Assembly: GCA_002167945.1 (NCBI GenBank) | Contig: NHDB01000033.1 | Coordinates: forward strand, 18,155-25,169 | Source of the DNA: Flavobacteriaceae bacterium TMED48 | Lineage (GTDB): Bacteria > Bacteroidota > Bacteroidia > Flavobacteriales > Flavobacteriaceae | Length of the DNA: 7,015 nt | Direction: 5' to 3' | Shown: positions 6,624 through 7,015 of the stretch, in pieces | How positions within the stretch are numbered: position 1 is the stretch's first letter | How the letters are laid out: every line of letters begins with the position of its first letter | The notes under the pieces: model-generated | The model's input: only the letters and a program-made list of their open reading frames with translations | The model's database searches: none | What the model was told of the DNA's origin: nothing | Translations under genes and position numbers: made by a program

Positions 6624-7015
6624 ATGGAAGTCAATTTAATTAGCGATACGGTTACCAAGCCCTCAAAGGGCATGCTAGAAGCCATGTTTTCAGCAGTAGT
6701 GGGTGATGACGTTTTTAAAGAAGACCCTTCGGTCAATGCGTTAGAAGAGGAAGTAGCCAGTCTTTTTGGAAAAGAATCAGCCCTATTTTTTCCCTCAGGT
6801 ACCATGACCAATCAAACAGCTATTAAAATACATACCCAACCAGGGGAACAATTGATTTGCGATCACTATTCCCATATCTATCACTACGAAGGCGGTGGCG
6901 TTAGTTTTAACTCCGGAGTTTCATGTCGGTTATTGCAAGGTGATCGGGGTAGGATTTCTGCAGAGCTGATTGGAGAGGCCATCAATGCTCCTGATTTTTA
7001 CCACAGCCCAAAAAC
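6624..7015 (+). CDS. ltaE: Low-specificity L-threonine aldolase, N-terminal part (3' end outside window)
   Basis: This is a PLP-dependent fold-type I enzyme that cleaves L-threonine or L-allo-threonine to glycine and acetaldehyde in the cytosol. About 130 codons are visible and the frame stays open to the window edge. Diagnostic segments are NLISDTVTKPS at 4-14, VGDDVFKEDPSVNALEEEVASLFGKESALF, and FPSGTMTNQTAIK, the PLP-phosphate loop at about 63-75. HIYHYEGGGVSFNSG at about 91-105 includes the His expected to stack on PLP. The Schiff-base lysine lies beyond the window. The start at ATG 6624 matches the family N-terminus and lies 4 bases after the metalloprotease stop. An in-frame ATG at 6612 would add four residues (MNKT) and overlap the previous gene by 8 bases. 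The spacing implies cotranscription or translational coupling with the metalloprotease, although the functions have no obvious link. Sequence-based identity is firm; exact stereospecificity is not. Confidence 0.93.
   Translation, partial: MEVNLISDTVTKPSKGMLEAMFSAVVGDDVFKEDPSVNALEEEVASLFGKESALFFPSGTMTNQTAIKIHTQPGEQLICDHYSHIYHYEGGGVSFNSGVSCRLLQGDRGRISAELIGEAINAPDFYHSPK

Noticed and set aside
6575..6811. Minus-strand ORF of 78 codons
   Set aside because: It is antisense to the metalloprotease end and the threonine aldolase start, both clearly coding on the plus strand.

Overview
The window looks like chromosomal DNA from a member of Bacteroidota, most likely a Flavobacteriia-type organism. The reasons are modest GC, A-rich translation starts with little Shine-Dalgarno signal, a TAnnTTTG-type -7 promoter element, and a secreted zinc metalloprotease of the DUF5117/DUF4953 type that is typical of that phylum. 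All genes are identified from motifs and remembered family sequences; no database search was run.

Layout: bases 1-819 (+) hold the C-terminal part of the replicative helicase DnaB, whose 5' part lies outside the window. Converging on it with one base between the stop codons is a tight minus-strand operon (3091 to 821). It contains prfB (release factor 2), a HAD-superfamily hydrolase and a PaiA-like GNAT acetyltransferase, with gaps of 11 and 6 nt. The prfB gene is split by the classical programmed +1 frameshift at an in-frame TGA, so its true product is 368 aa and starts at 3091.

A divergent intergenic region (3092-3221) separates prfB from a plus-strand lipoprotein gene, which has an internally duplicated ferredoxin-like (muconolactone-isomerase/YciI-like) domain and no assigned function. 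After a 209-bp gap comes a large secreted HExxHxxGxxH metalloprotease (4184-6619). Four bases downstream, or overlapping it if an earlier start is used, begins a PLP-dependent low-specificity threonine aldolase (6624 onwards) that runs off the right edge.

Most of this is housekeeping or common accessory content. I found no mobile element, CRISPR array, RNA gene or evident new defence system. The most informative points are the prfB recoding site, an SSB-like acidic Pro-Phe tail on DnaB, the hydrolase/acetyltransferase junction (an in-frame stop followed by a non-ATG start), and the duplicated-domain lipoprotein.
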